Source: Thermomonospora catenispora (GTDB lineage Bacteria; Actinomycetota; Actinomycetes; Streptosporangiales; Streptosporangiaceae). Taken from it: DNA of 64,000 nucleotides. Location: contig NZ_RRYT01000004.1 in the NCBI RefSeq assembly GCF_006363815.1, positions 62,001 through 126,000 on the forward strand. The letters run 5' to 3'. Shown here piece after piece: positions 26,324 to 33,284 of this stretch; the first letter of the stretch is position 1; every line of letters starts with the position of its first letter. The notes under the pieces were generated by a model. The model was not told where the DNA came from. It did no database searches and saw only the letters and a program-made list of their open reading frames with translations. The position numbers were made by a program, and so were the translations under genes.

Positions 26324-27919
26324 GTGTCGGAGGCGGTGGGGATCGGGGAGCGGGCCGCGACGATGTGGCGGGTCGCGGTCATGTTCGGGCGGACCGGGCT
26401 ATGGCGGCCGGGGCCGCCGGTACGGGTCGCCCGTCAGCTCGACGCCCTGCGGCGATGGGGCACCACGCTGGGCGGGTCGTGGATCTCGGCGGCGGCGCGC
26501 GACCCGGAGCGGACGGCGATCATCGACGAGTACGGGGCGCTGACCTACGGCGAGGTCGACGCCCGCACCGACCGGCTCGCCGCCGCGCTGGGCGCGGGCG
26601 GTGAGCGGCCCCGGGTCGCGGTGCTGTGCCGCAATCACCGCGGCATGGTGGAGGCCCTGGTGGCGTGCAGCAAGCTCGGCTCGGACGTGGTGCTGCTCAA
26701 CACCGGCATGGGCGCCGAGCAGTCGATCAAGGTGCTGCACGAGCAGGAGGCCGAGGTCCTCATCGCCGACTCGGAGTTCGAGGAGATCCTCTCCGGCGCG
26801 CCCGCCGGGGTCCGCACGCTGACCGCCGACGGACCCGAGTGCGATCTGGCCGCTCTCGTCGACAAGCCCGCGGAGGCCGCCCTCGCCCCGCCTCCGCGCA
26901 ACGGCCGCCTCATCATCCTCAGCTCCGGGACGACCGGTCAGCCCAAGGGGGCGCGGCGCAACCCCCGTCCCGGATTGGGCGCGCTGGCGTCGGTGCTGTC
27001 GAAGATCCCCCTGCGGGTCCACGAGACGATGCAGCTGGAGGCCCCGCTGTTCCACACCTGGGGGTTCGCGGGGCTGCAGATCGCCATCGGGCTGCGGGCG
27101 ACGATGGTGCTGCGCCGCCGGTTCGAGCCCGAGGGCTGCCTGCGCGCCGCCGCCGAGCACCGGGTCACCGCGATGTTCGCCGTTCCCGTGATGCTGCAGC
27201 GGATGCTGGAGTGGCGGGACGGCGCCGACGAGCGCATCGATCCGTCGTCGCTGCGGGTCGTGGCGGTGAGCGGGTCGGCGCTGCCCGGCGGCTTCGCCAC
27301 CCGGTTCATGGACGCCTTCGGCGACGTTCTGTACAACCTGTACGGGTCCACCGAGGCGTCCTGGGTGACGATCGCGACCCCTGAGGATCTGCGCGCCCAC
27401 CCCGACACGGCGGGCAGGCCGCCGAGCGGTACTCGTCTGGCGATCCTGGACGAGGAGGGGCGTCCCGTCCCGCCGGGCACGGTCGGTCGCATCTTCGCCG
27501 CGAACGAGCTGCTGTTCGCCGGCTACACCAGCGGCGCGACCAAGGAGACGGTCGACGGCATGATCGGTCTGGGGGACCTGGGCCGACTGGACGAGCACGG
27601 TCGGCTGTTCATCTGCGGGCGCGCCGACGACATGATCGTTTCCGGTGGGGAGAACGTCTTCCCCGGCGAGGTCGAGGACGTGATCGTCGAGCTGCCGCAG
27701 GTCCGTGAGGTGGCGGTGGTCGGCGTCCCCGATCCCGAATGGGGCCAGCGGCTGGCCGCCCATGTGGTGCTCCACCCCGGTCAGAGCCTGACCGCCGATG
27801 AGATCCGCGATCTGGTCCGCAGCCGGGTCGCCCGCTTCGCGGTCCCCCGCGACGTCCATTTCGTCGACGAGCTGCCGCGCAACGCCACCGGGAAGGTCCT
27901 CCGCAACCGGCTGCGGTGA
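26324..27919 (+). CDS. Fatty-acid/acyl-CoA synthetase (AMP-binding, FadD-like)
   Basis: About 531 aa from GTG 26324 (AGGAG seven bases upstream); the frame stays open far upstream but without a ribosome site. ANL-superfamily motifs in order: the P-loop SSGTTGQPKGA (about residue 205), YGSTEA (A5, about 345), GDLGRLDEHGR and the hinge ICGRADDMIVSGG (A7/A8, about 430), and the catalytic lysine in NATGKVLR at the C-terminus. It activates carboxylic acids to acyl-AMP and acyl-CoA in the cytoplasm. It is monocistronic: palindromic repeats upstream, and a hairpin terminator 37 bp downstream that it shares with the convergent small-protein gene. Chain length preference not visible. Confidence 0.92.
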   Translation: MSEAVGIGERAATMWRVAVMFGRTGLWRPGPPVRVARQLDALRRWGTTLGGSWISAAARDPERTAIIDEYGALTYGEVDARTDRLAAALGAGGERPRVAVLCRNHRGMVEALVACSKLGSDVVLLNTGMGAEQSIKVLHEQEAEVLIADSEFEEILSGAPAGVRTLTADGPECDLAALVDKPAEAALAPPPRNGRLIILSSGTTGQPKGARRNPRPGLGALASVLSKIPLRVHETMQLEAPLFHTWGFAGLQIAIGLRATMVLRRRFEPEGCLRAAAEHRVTAMFAVPVMLQRMLEWRDGADERIDPSSLRVVAVSGSALPGGFATRFMDAFGDVLYNLYGSTEASWVTIATPEDLRAHPDTAGRPPSGTRLAILDEEGRPVPPGTVGRIFAANELLFAGYTSGATKETVDGMIGLGDLGRLDEHGRLFICGRADDMIVSGGENVFPGEVEDVIVELPQVREVAVVGVPDPEWGQRLAAHVVLHPGQSLTADEIRDLVRSRVARFAVPRDVHFVDELPRNATGKVLRNRLR

Positions 27920-27955
27920 GCGACCGCCGGCCGCGCGGGGTCTGAGCGCGTACAA

Positions 27956-27982
27956 AGGGGCCGGCGCCCGGCGCCGGCCCCT
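27956..27982. terminator. Bidirectional terminator of fadD-like gene and small-protein gene A
   Basis: AGGGGCCGGCGCC, one base, GGCGCCGGCCCCT: 13 complementary bases per arm (effective loop of a few bases). In the minus direction it is followed by TTTGT, as for a factor-independent terminator. Confidence 0.85.
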
Positions 27983-27998
27983 CTGACGGATCCGAACG

Positions 27999-28265
27999 TC
28001 ACTCGATCTCGGTGTTGCCGATGAGGCAGTTCTGGTCGGCCGAGCCGAGGATGCCGCCCGCGACGTTGAGGCAGTTCAGCAGAGCGACGCTCTCGTTGTC
28101 GACGTCGAGGTCCTTCTCGAAGGACTTGAAGTCCAGGTGGAACTTCTTGTCGTTGTCGTACTTGTAGTACCTGTCGTGGCCGCCGGCCATGGCGGGCGTG
28201 GCGCTCATCAGCACGCCGCCCACGGCGACGGTCAGGATGCCGGCCGTTGCCAGTCGCTTGAGCAC
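27999..28265 (-). CDS. Small secreted two-cysteine protein, array copy A
   Basis: 88 aa from GTG 28265 (AAGGAG five to six bases upstream). A signal peptide of 27 residues ends at ATPAMA/GG. The 61-residue mature part begins GGHDRYYKYDNDKKF, continues with LDFKSFEKDLDVDNES and closes with the cassette LLNCLN-x3-GGILG-x3-QNC-x2-GNT that is shared by all four array members. The two cysteines are 15 residues apart and probably form a disulfide after export. No database family recognised. Monocistronic, with its own terminator at 27956-27982. Most similar in its N-terminus to copy D. Confidence 0.85.
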   Translation of the reverse strand: MLKRLATAGILTVAVGGVLMSATPAMAGGHDRYYKYDNDKKFHLDFKSFEKDLDVDNESVALLNCLNVAGGILGSADQNCLIGNTEIE

Positions 28266-28508
28266 GATGTCTCCTTCTCGGTGAGTGTGGAATGCCGACG
28301 TGCGGCGTAACGCAGCCTCGCCGGTCACGAGTAATTGCTAACACCCGACAAGCCTCGACGTCGATGCGGAACCGGATGCTGTGACTCATTGTTTCCAAAG
28401 TCATTGTCGTGGCGCCGGGTGTTGTGTCGGGAAATGGGAGATTGTCCTCCCGGGATGATTTGAGCGGCCTGCCGGGAATATCCGGAGCAGGGTTATTGCA
28501 GGAAATGG

Positions 28509-28540
28509 AGAAGGGCCGGCGTTTTCGCGCCGGCCCTTCT
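28509..28540 (-). terminator. Intrinsic terminator of array copy B
   Basis: AGAAGGGCCGGCG, loop TTTTCG, CGCCGGCCCTTCT: 13-bp perfect stem starting 24 bases downstream of the copy B stop. Confidence 0.85.
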
Positions 28541-28563
28541 GCTGGACTCTGCCGGACCGAATG

Positions 28564-28869
28564 TCAGTCGGCGTCGGTGTTTCCGATGAGGCAGTTCTGG
28601 TCGACCGAGCCGGCGATGCCGCCGAGGATGTTCACGCAGTTCAGCAGCGCCAGGGTCTCGTTGTCGACGTCGATGTCCTTGTCGTGCGACGTGAAGTCCA
28701 GGTGGAACTTCTTGTCGTTGTCGTAGTGGTGGTAGTGCTTGCCCTTGGCGTAGTGCTTGTGGTGCTTGTGGTGCTTGTGGTGGTCGCCGGCCATGGCGGG
28801 CGTGGCGTTCATCAGCACGCCGCCCACAGCGAGGGTCAGCACGCTAGCGGTTGCCAGTCGCTTGAGCAC
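28564..28869 (-). CDS. Small secreted two-cysteine protein, array copy B (His-rich)
   Basis: 101 aa, GTG 28869, same leader and signal peptide type as copy A (cleavage at ATPAMA/GD). The mature N-terminus is strongly His/Lys-rich: four consecutive HHK/HHKH units followed by KGKHYHHYDNDKK, about twelve histidines within 30 residues, which suggests metal or anionic surface binding. The second half returns to the shared pattern (FHLDFTSHDKDIDVDNE) and the cassette LLNCVN-x3-GGIAG-x3-QNC-x2-GNT. Separate transcription unit between two hairpins. Function unknown; the His-rich insert is what distinguishes it from copies A and D. Confidence 0.85.
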   Translation of the reverse strand: MLKRLATASVLTLAVGGVLMNATPAMAGDHHKHHKHHKHYAKGKHYHHYDNDKKFHLDFTSHDKDIDVDNETLALLNCVNILGGIAGSVDQNCLIGNTDAD

Positions 28870-29223
28870 GATGTCTCCTTCTCGGTGAGTGTGGAATGCC
28901 GACGCGCGGCATGAGGCAGCCTCGCCGGCCACGTGCTCATTGGTAACACCTTCAAGGTCCGGCGTCGATGCGGGATGGGACGTCGCGACCTCTTTTTCCA
29001 AAGATATTGGAATGACGCCGGGGGTTGTGTCGGGAAATTCGAAGAATATCTTTTTCAGGTCGTCTGGGGTGGGCTGTCGGAGATGCCGGGAATCGGCATT
29101 CGATGGGCGCCGGAGAGGGAGGGCGTGCGGGCGGGCGCCGGAGAGGGGCGCACGGTGGCGCGTGGTGGACGCCGAGGGGCACGGCGACGGGCGGCGGAGG
29201 GGAGCGTGCGACGGACGTCGAAG

Positions 29224-29250
29224 AGGGGCCGGTGCCGGGCACCGACCCCT
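29224..29250 (-). terminator. Intrinsic terminator of array copy C
   Basis: AGGGG-C-CGGTGC, loop CGG, GCACCG-A-CCCCT: 11 pairs with one internal mismatch, 30 bases past the copy C stop. Confidence 0.75.
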
Positions 29251-29279
29251 CCGTCGTCTTCTCGGCCGGGGGCCGAGCC

Positions 29280-29567
29280 TCAGTCGACCAGGGTGTTGCC
29301 GGTGAAGCAGTTCTGGTCGACCGTGCCCAGAATGCCGCCGATGAGGTTGACGCAGTTCAGGAGCGAGACGCTGCTGTTGCGGACGTGGATGTCCTTCTTG
29401 AAGTGGTGGAAGTCCAGGTCGAACTTGTCGTGGTACTTGTGGAAGTGGTGCTTGTGGAAGTGGTGGTGGCCGTAGTGGTGGTCGCCGGCCATGGCGGGCG
29501 AGGCGCCCATCAGCACACCGCCCATCGCGAAGGCCAGGATGCCGGCCGTTGCCAGTCGCTTGAGCAC
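29280..29567 (-). CDS. Small secreted two-cysteine protein, array copy C (His-rich, most divergent)
   Basis: 95 aa, GTG 29567, preceded by the identical AAGGAG leader. The signal peptide is of the same type (cleavage at ASPAMA/GD). The mature N-terminus is His/Phe/Tyr-rich (HHYGHHHFHKHHFHKYHDKF), the acidic DKD of the other copies is largely lost (KKDIHVRNSS), but the C-terminal cassette LLNCVN-x3-GGILG-x3-QNC-x2-GNT is fully kept. Selection therefore appears to act mainly on the cassette while the N-terminus varies. Downstream 410-bp gap to copy B contains no other gene, only the terminator and conserved leader. Confidence 0.85.
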   Translation of the reverse strand: MLKRLATAGILAFAMGGVLMGASPAMAGDHHYGHHHFHKHHFHKYHDKFDLDFHHFKKDIHVRNSSVSLLNCVNLIGGILGTVDQNCFTGNTLVD

Positions 29568-29811
29568 GATGTCTCCTTCTCGGTGAGTGTGGATGCCGAT
29601 ATGCGGCGTAAGGCAACCTCACCGGCTATGGGTAATTGGTAACACTCGCCGTAGTCGGCTGTCGGCATAAAACAGTCAATCTGGCTTATCGATTCCCACG
29701 GGTGTCGCCATCGGATCGCTCGGTGTGTTGCGAGATTCCGGAAGTGGGCGTCATGTGTGTTTATGGTGAGCTGTCTGGAATGCTCGAAATGTCCGAACAG
29801 GCACAAAAAGG

Positions 29812-29837
29812 GGGGCCGGCGCGGAGGCGCCGGCCCC
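29812..29837 (-). terminator. Intrinsic terminator of array copy D with U-tract
   Basis: GGGGCCGGCGC, loop GGAG, GCGCCGGCCCC, followed in the minus direction by CCTTTTTGTGC. It is a classic factor-independent terminator, unusual for such GC-rich DNA. Confidence 0.9.
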
Positions 29838-29852
29838 TGCTGGCCGTCGAGG

Positions 29853-30119
29853 TCAGCTGCTCTTGGTGTTGCCGATGAAGCAGTTCTGGTCGACCGTGCC
29901 CAGGACACCGCCGATGAGGTTGACGCAGTTGAGGATGGCGATGGTCTCGTTGTCGATGTCCGTGTCCTTCTCGAAGGACTTGAAGTCCAGCGAGAAGTGG
30001 CGGTCGTTGTCGTACTTGTAGTACCTGTCGTGTCCGCCGGCCATAGCGGGCGTGGCGCTCATCAGCACGCCACCCACGGCGACGGTCAGCACACCAGCCG
30101 TTGCCAGTCGCTTGAGCAC
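29853..30119 (-). CDS. Small secreted two-cysteine protein, array copy D (first in array)
   Basis: 88 aa, GTG 30119 with AAGGAG upstream. Nearly the same N-terminus as copy A (GGHDRYYKYDND), then FSLDFKSFEKDTDIDNE and the cassette ILNCVN-x3-GGVLG-x3-QNC-x2-GNT. A and D, at the two ends of the array, are the closest pair, and the His-rich B and C lie between, so the array likely grew from an A/D-type ancestor. Its 5' leader diverges after the ribosome site from those of A-C, hinting at separate control. No known family. Confidence 0.85.
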   Translation of the reverse strand: MLKRLATAGVLTVAVGGVLMSATPAMAGGHDRYYKYDNDRHFSLDFKSFEKDTDIDNETIAILNCVNLIGGVLGTVDQNCFIGNTKSS

Positions 30120-30133
30120 GATGTCTCCTTCTT

Positions 30134-30645
30134 CTGATTTGCGGAATGCCGATCTCGACGCGCGGCGTGATGCAGCCCGCCGGTCAAGAGTTATAGGTAG
30201 CACCGCTCATGCCCGCGTGTCGACGCCGATCAAGGAAGACGTGAAATTTTTCCTTAAGCATTACCTTCGGGGATGTCGTGGACGACGGTAATTGCGGGAA
30301 GGGTGCATGGTTGCGTGAACTGTCCGGAAAACCGGATTGCCGGGTGTATGGAATGCCCGATTCGATCGGTTTTGCCGAGAGTAGGCGTCAATAAATGGTC
30401 AAAGCGAGATCGACCCGAGGTCAAGGTCCGGGTCGTCGCCCGCGTGCTGTGCGACGCTCAGATGGCCTGTCGGTGACCGTCCGACCTGCGCTGAGCCGGG
30501 GCTTGGGGTCGCTCCCCCCGAACGACAGGCGACCGCCGACCGACACCGTGCCGCGCCGGCCGGTTCGTGGTCGCAGGGCCGTGCGCCCCACCGATGACCT
30601 GCACCGGACGCCGCGGCCGCGCGGACGACAAGGAGTGACCCGCAG
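30134..30645 (+). other. Gene-free stretch between the small-protein array and the deacetylase gene
   Basis: About 510 bp. The left half (30190-30420) is distinctly AT-richer and includes the promoter of array copy D, with a TATAAC -10-like hexamer in its upstream region on the minus strand. A 67-codon open frame here (30273-30476) has no coding bias that convinces me. The right half leads into the AAGGAG of the deacetylase gene. Confidence 0.4.
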
Positions 30646-31398
30646 GTGTTTCAGCGATCGGCGCGCACGCCGTTGATCCTCGTGTACCGGGCGGTGGACC
30701 GCATCACCCGCAACGCCGCTCGCGACGCCGACCGTGACGCCGTCCCCGACGCCGCCCGCGATCTGCTCCGGCAGACGGTCGGCCCCGCCTTGTTCGAACG
30801 GCAGATGGACTGGCTGCACCGCAACGGGCTGCGCGGGGTGTCGGTGAGCGAGCTGCGACAGGCGCACCGGGCGGGCCGGGCGCGCGGCCTGGTCGGCCTG
30901 ACGTTCGACTGCGGATACGCGACGTTCGCGACCCGTGCGGCGCCGGTACTGCTGCGCCGGGGGTTCACCGCGACCGTCTTCGTGCCCGCCGCCCGGATCG
31001 GCGGGCACGAAGACCGGGATGCGGGCGGAGGCCGGCCGCTGCTGACCGAACGGCAGATCCGCTGTGTGGCCGGCAAGGGGATGGAGATCGGCTCGCACGG
31101 GCTGCACCACGTCCCCCTCTCGGACCTGGAGGAAGAGGAACTGGTCGACGAGCTGAGCCGGGCCCGCGCCCTCTTGGAGGAGATCACCGGGCGGTCGGTC
31201 ACCGGCTTCGCCTACCCCTGGGGCCAGGTGTCCTCCCGGGAGGTGACCGCCGTGCGCAAGGCCGGGTACGAGTACGCCTGCACCATCGGCCGCACCCCCT
31301 TCGACGGCGACCACGCGTTGCCGCGGACGCGCATCGGCCCCCGCGACGGCCGGGTCGGCCTGCGGGTCAAGGTCCTCCGTCATCAGCTGCGGCTCTGA
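30646..31398 (+). CDS. NodB-family polysaccharide deacetylase-like protein with altered metal motif
   Basis: 250 aa, GTG start with AAGGAG ten bases upstream. No signal peptide or membrane anchor, so it appears cytoplasmic or a non-classically exported protein. NodB motifs: motif 1 reads TFDCGY instead of TFDDGY (the metal-binding second Asp is Cys), motif 2 is GSHGLHH (two metal histidines spaced as usual), motif 3 FAYPWGQ. The fold is therefore intact while one of three metal ligands differs. Deacetylation of N-acetylglucosamine polymers is the family reaction; activity here is uncertain. Confidence 0.8.
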   Translation: MFQRSARTPLILVYRAVDRITRNAARDADRDAVPDAARDLLRQTVGPALFERQMDWLHRNGLRGVSVSELRQAHRAGRARGLVGLTFDCGYATFATRAAPVLLRRGFTATVFVPAARIGGHEDRDAGGGRPLLTERQIRCVAGKGMEIGSHGLHHVPLSDLEEEELVDELSRARALLEEITGRSVTGFAYPWGQVSSREVTAVRKAGYEYACTIGRTPFDGDHALPRTRIGPRDGRVGLRVKVLRHQLRL

Positions 31399-31568
31399 GC
31401 CCGCCGGCGGGCGGCCCGCCCGGCGCGGGAGCGGGCCCCCGGGCGGGTAAGCGGTGCGTCATGTCTTGGTCAGACCGAGGGGAAGGCCGGGGCGCGACGC
31501 CCGGGACGGCCAATAGTGTGCCGAGCCGCATGCCGACCCCTACCACCGACCATCATCGAGAGGCATCC

Positions 31569-32231
31569 ATGGCGAACTGGACCAGACACACCGCCCGCGC
31601 CGTCGTGTGCGCCGCCCTGGTGCCGGCGTTCACGGTGGTCGGCGGCGCGCTCGCGCACGCCGACGCCGGCGCGCCGTCCCGTGCCCCGCTCGAGGTCTGC
31701 GGCTTCGCCCGCTCCTTCGACGGGCTCGTCGGCCTGATCTGCAAGGGCCGCATCGACGGGCCGGACGCGCTCCAGGTGGATCTGCGGCCGCTGACGGAGG
31801 CGCCGCGCAGCGCGCTCGGCGCGCAGCGGGCCCGGCGGGGCGATCGCGACTGGCACGAGGTGGTGCGGACGCCGCTGACCGACCCCGTGCGGGGAGTGCA
31901 GGACACCATCATGGGGCTCGGCGCGATGCTGTCCGACCTCGGTCGTCAGGCCGGGGGAGCGCGTCCGGCCCAGTCCGCCGGATCGCAGGCCGGGAAGAGC
32001 AGTGGCCGGGCGCGGCCGGAGAAGGCGAGCGGCACGCCCCGACCGAGGGCCGGGCACGGCGGCGGCCAGGCCCGTCCGGGAACGGGACAGACCGGCGGCA
32101 CGAAGGCCCGTTCGGGAAAGGGGACCGTGGGCGGCGGTAAGAAGGCCCGCTCCGGAAAGGGAAAGATCGGCGGCGTGAAGGCCCGTTCGGGAAAGGGGAC
32201 CGTGGGCGGTGAGGCGCGGCCGGCGGCGTGA
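31569..32231 (+). CDS. Secreted protein with Lys/Gly-rich C-terminal repeats
   Basis: 220 aa from ATG 31569 (GAGAGG upstream). A signal peptide ends at ALAHA/DAGAP. Residues 40-135 form a small domain with two cysteines (LEVCGFARSF, LICKGRI). From about 140 on the chain is Gly/Ala/Arg/Lys-rich and ends in three near-identical 11-13-residue repeats based on KARSGKGTVGG, giving a strongly cationic tail. Such tails can bind cell-wall polymers or DNA; no family recognised. A weak hairpin with GTCGAC at its centre follows at about 32237-32265. Confidence 0.75.
   Translation: MANWTRHTARAVVCAALVPAFTVVGGALAHADAGAPSRAPLEVCGFARSFDGLVGLICKGRIDGPDALQVDLRPLTEAPRSALGAQRARRGDRDWHEVVRTPLTDPVRGVQDTIMGLGAMLSDLGRQAGGARPAQSAGSQAGKSSGRARPEKASGTPRPRAGHGGGQARPGTGQTGGTKARSGKGTVGGGKKARSGKGKIGGVKARSGKGTVGGEARPAA
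32101..32215 (+). repeat. In-frame tandem repeat encoding the cationic tail
   Basis: Three copies of a 36-39-bp unit with core AAGGCCCGTTCGGGAAAGG (third-position changes in the middle copy), giving KARSGKGTVGG, KARSGKGKIGG and KARSGKGTVGG. Copy-number change by slippage is likely among strains. Confidence 0.8.
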
Positions 32232-32641
32232 CACGGCCGGCTGCCGCCCGTCGACGGCGGGCCGCCTCTTCCCGGGTAATGGGATAATTCGCGAGCGGGG
32301 CTCCGGAAGAAGGCCGGCGCCCCGTTTCTTTATGTTCAGGAAATCGTGCTGTCCATGGCGCTTGTGACATATCGGGCAAAAGGTGCATCTCGCGTGGTGT
32401 GTGCGGTGACCAGCGTGAACATCACTCATCAACGCCGCTTGGATCGAACTTGACCCACCGCCGAGTGTCCTTCTCCGAGGTGCGGGTATTTTCCCGGTAA
32501 TCGATTGTCGCCGCATTTTGGCAATCCCAATTCTGGCGGCCGGGCAATCGATAATGCTCTCGGCGAGGTGCGGTACCCCATGGCCTCGTCGGATTTTCAG
32601 TCCATTCGGCTCGCATCCCCTGGGAAGGGTCTTGAGGGCTC
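32232..32641 (+). other. Intergenic region with distant inverted repeat upstream of STAS gene
   Basis: 410 bp with no gene. ATCGATTG (32500-32507) and CAATCGAT (32545-32552) form an 8-bp inverted repeat with a 37-bp spacer, in an AT-richer zone 90-140 bp before the STAS start. It may be an operator pair or promoter region. Confidence 0.4.
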
Positions 32642-33151
32642 ATGAGAAACCAGCGCCAGCGTCAGCCACGATCCGCACGCACGTGTGATCCCGTACGCCG
32701 GCCCGCCCTGCGGGCCCGCGTGCACCGGACCGGCAGCGATCTGCTGGTCCAGCTCGTCGGGGAGATGAGCGCGCGCACCATCGAAGCGGTGCGCGCGCCG
32801 TTGGCCACCGCGCTGCGTTCGGTACAGGCTCCGCGGCTGCTGCTGGACATGTCCCGGGTCCGGATGAGCGACCGGTTCGGCCTGGGCCTGCTGGTGTCGC
32901 TGCGGAACGCGACGATCCAGGCGGGCGGCAAGCTCATCCTGGTGCAGCCCACCGCCGAACTGCGGGAGATGCTGGCCGACGCCGGCCTGGACCGCCACCT
33001 GCACACCTGCGCCTCGCTGGAGCTGGCCGGGACCCACGTGCCCATCAGCACCCGGCCCGGCCGGCTGCTGCCGATGCGCACCCCTGAAGAACCCGAGACG
33101 CTGCCGGTCGCCGCTCCCCAGGAGGCGACCCCGAAAGCCACCGAGGCCTGA
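32642..33151 (+). CDS. STAS-domain protein (anti-sigma factor antagonist-like) lacking the phosphosite
   Basis: 169 aa. Residues 30-130 follow the STAS fold (LLVQLVGEMSARTIEAV, LLLDMSRVRMSD, FGLGLLVSLRNAT, LILVQPTAELREMLADAGL). In SpoIIAA/RsbV proteins the loop reads DSSG, with the first Ser phosphorylated by the anti-sigma kinase; here it reads DRFG, so that switch is absent. N- and C-terminal tails are disordered. No anti-sigma factor kinase gene is next to it. It may be a constitutive partner, a scaffold, or non-functional in sigma control. Confidence 0.82.
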   Translation: MRNQRQRQPRSARTCDPVRRPALRARVHRTGSDLLVQLVGEMSARTIEAVRAPLATALRSVQAPRLLLDMSRVRMSDRFGLGLLVSLRNATIQAGGKLILVQPTAELREMLADAGLDRHLHTCASLELAGTHVPISTRPGRLLPMRTPEEPETLPVAAPQEATPKATEA

Positions 33152-33169
33152 GACCGCACCCCTCCTCGC

Positions 33170-33201
33170 CGCGACCCGCCGGACCGCTCCGGCGGGTCGC
33201 G
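33170..33201. terminator. Terminator between convergent STAS and serine hydrolase genes
   Basis: CGCGACCCGCCGG, loop ACCGCT, CCGGCGGGTCGCG: 13-bp perfect stem 19 bases beyond the STAS stop, followed by GCTTTCC. Confidence 0.8.
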
Positions 33202-33284
33202 GCTTTCCGCGCCCTCCCCTCGGCCGCTCTCCGCCGGTGCCCTTCCGGCGCCCTCCAGCCGCGGCGCCCCCGCGGCTGCGCCCT

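Larger units (their letters stand above)
27956..30203 (-). repeat. Four-copy tandem gene array (small secreted two-Cys proteins)
   Basis: Four direct copies (D, C, B, A in order of transcription). A block of about 46 bp covering the first codons, the GTG start and the AAGGAG site is identical in A (28246-28291), B (28850-28895) and C (29548-29593); in D (30100-30133) only the first ~34 bp are shared. A weaker block follows about 75 bp upstream of each start, with consensus (minus strand) GTGTTAcCAATtAC, where D instead reads CTACCTATAAC. Each copy ends in a GGGCCGGCGC-type hairpin. Divergent loop and spacer sequences show the copies are not assembly duplicates. Confidence 0.85.

Noticed and set aside
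27999-30119. Small secreted proteins as true chaplins
   Set aside because: They lack the chaplin pattern (GN-rich segment with Cys spacing of about 17 and a VVxVPVNxCGN start); the spacing here is 14 residues between cysteines and the order of motifs differs. Kept as an unknown family.
30273-30476. 67-codon plus-strand frame with five cysteines upstream of the deacetylase
   Set aside because: No ribosome site, no codon bias, and it lies over the promoter region of array copy D.
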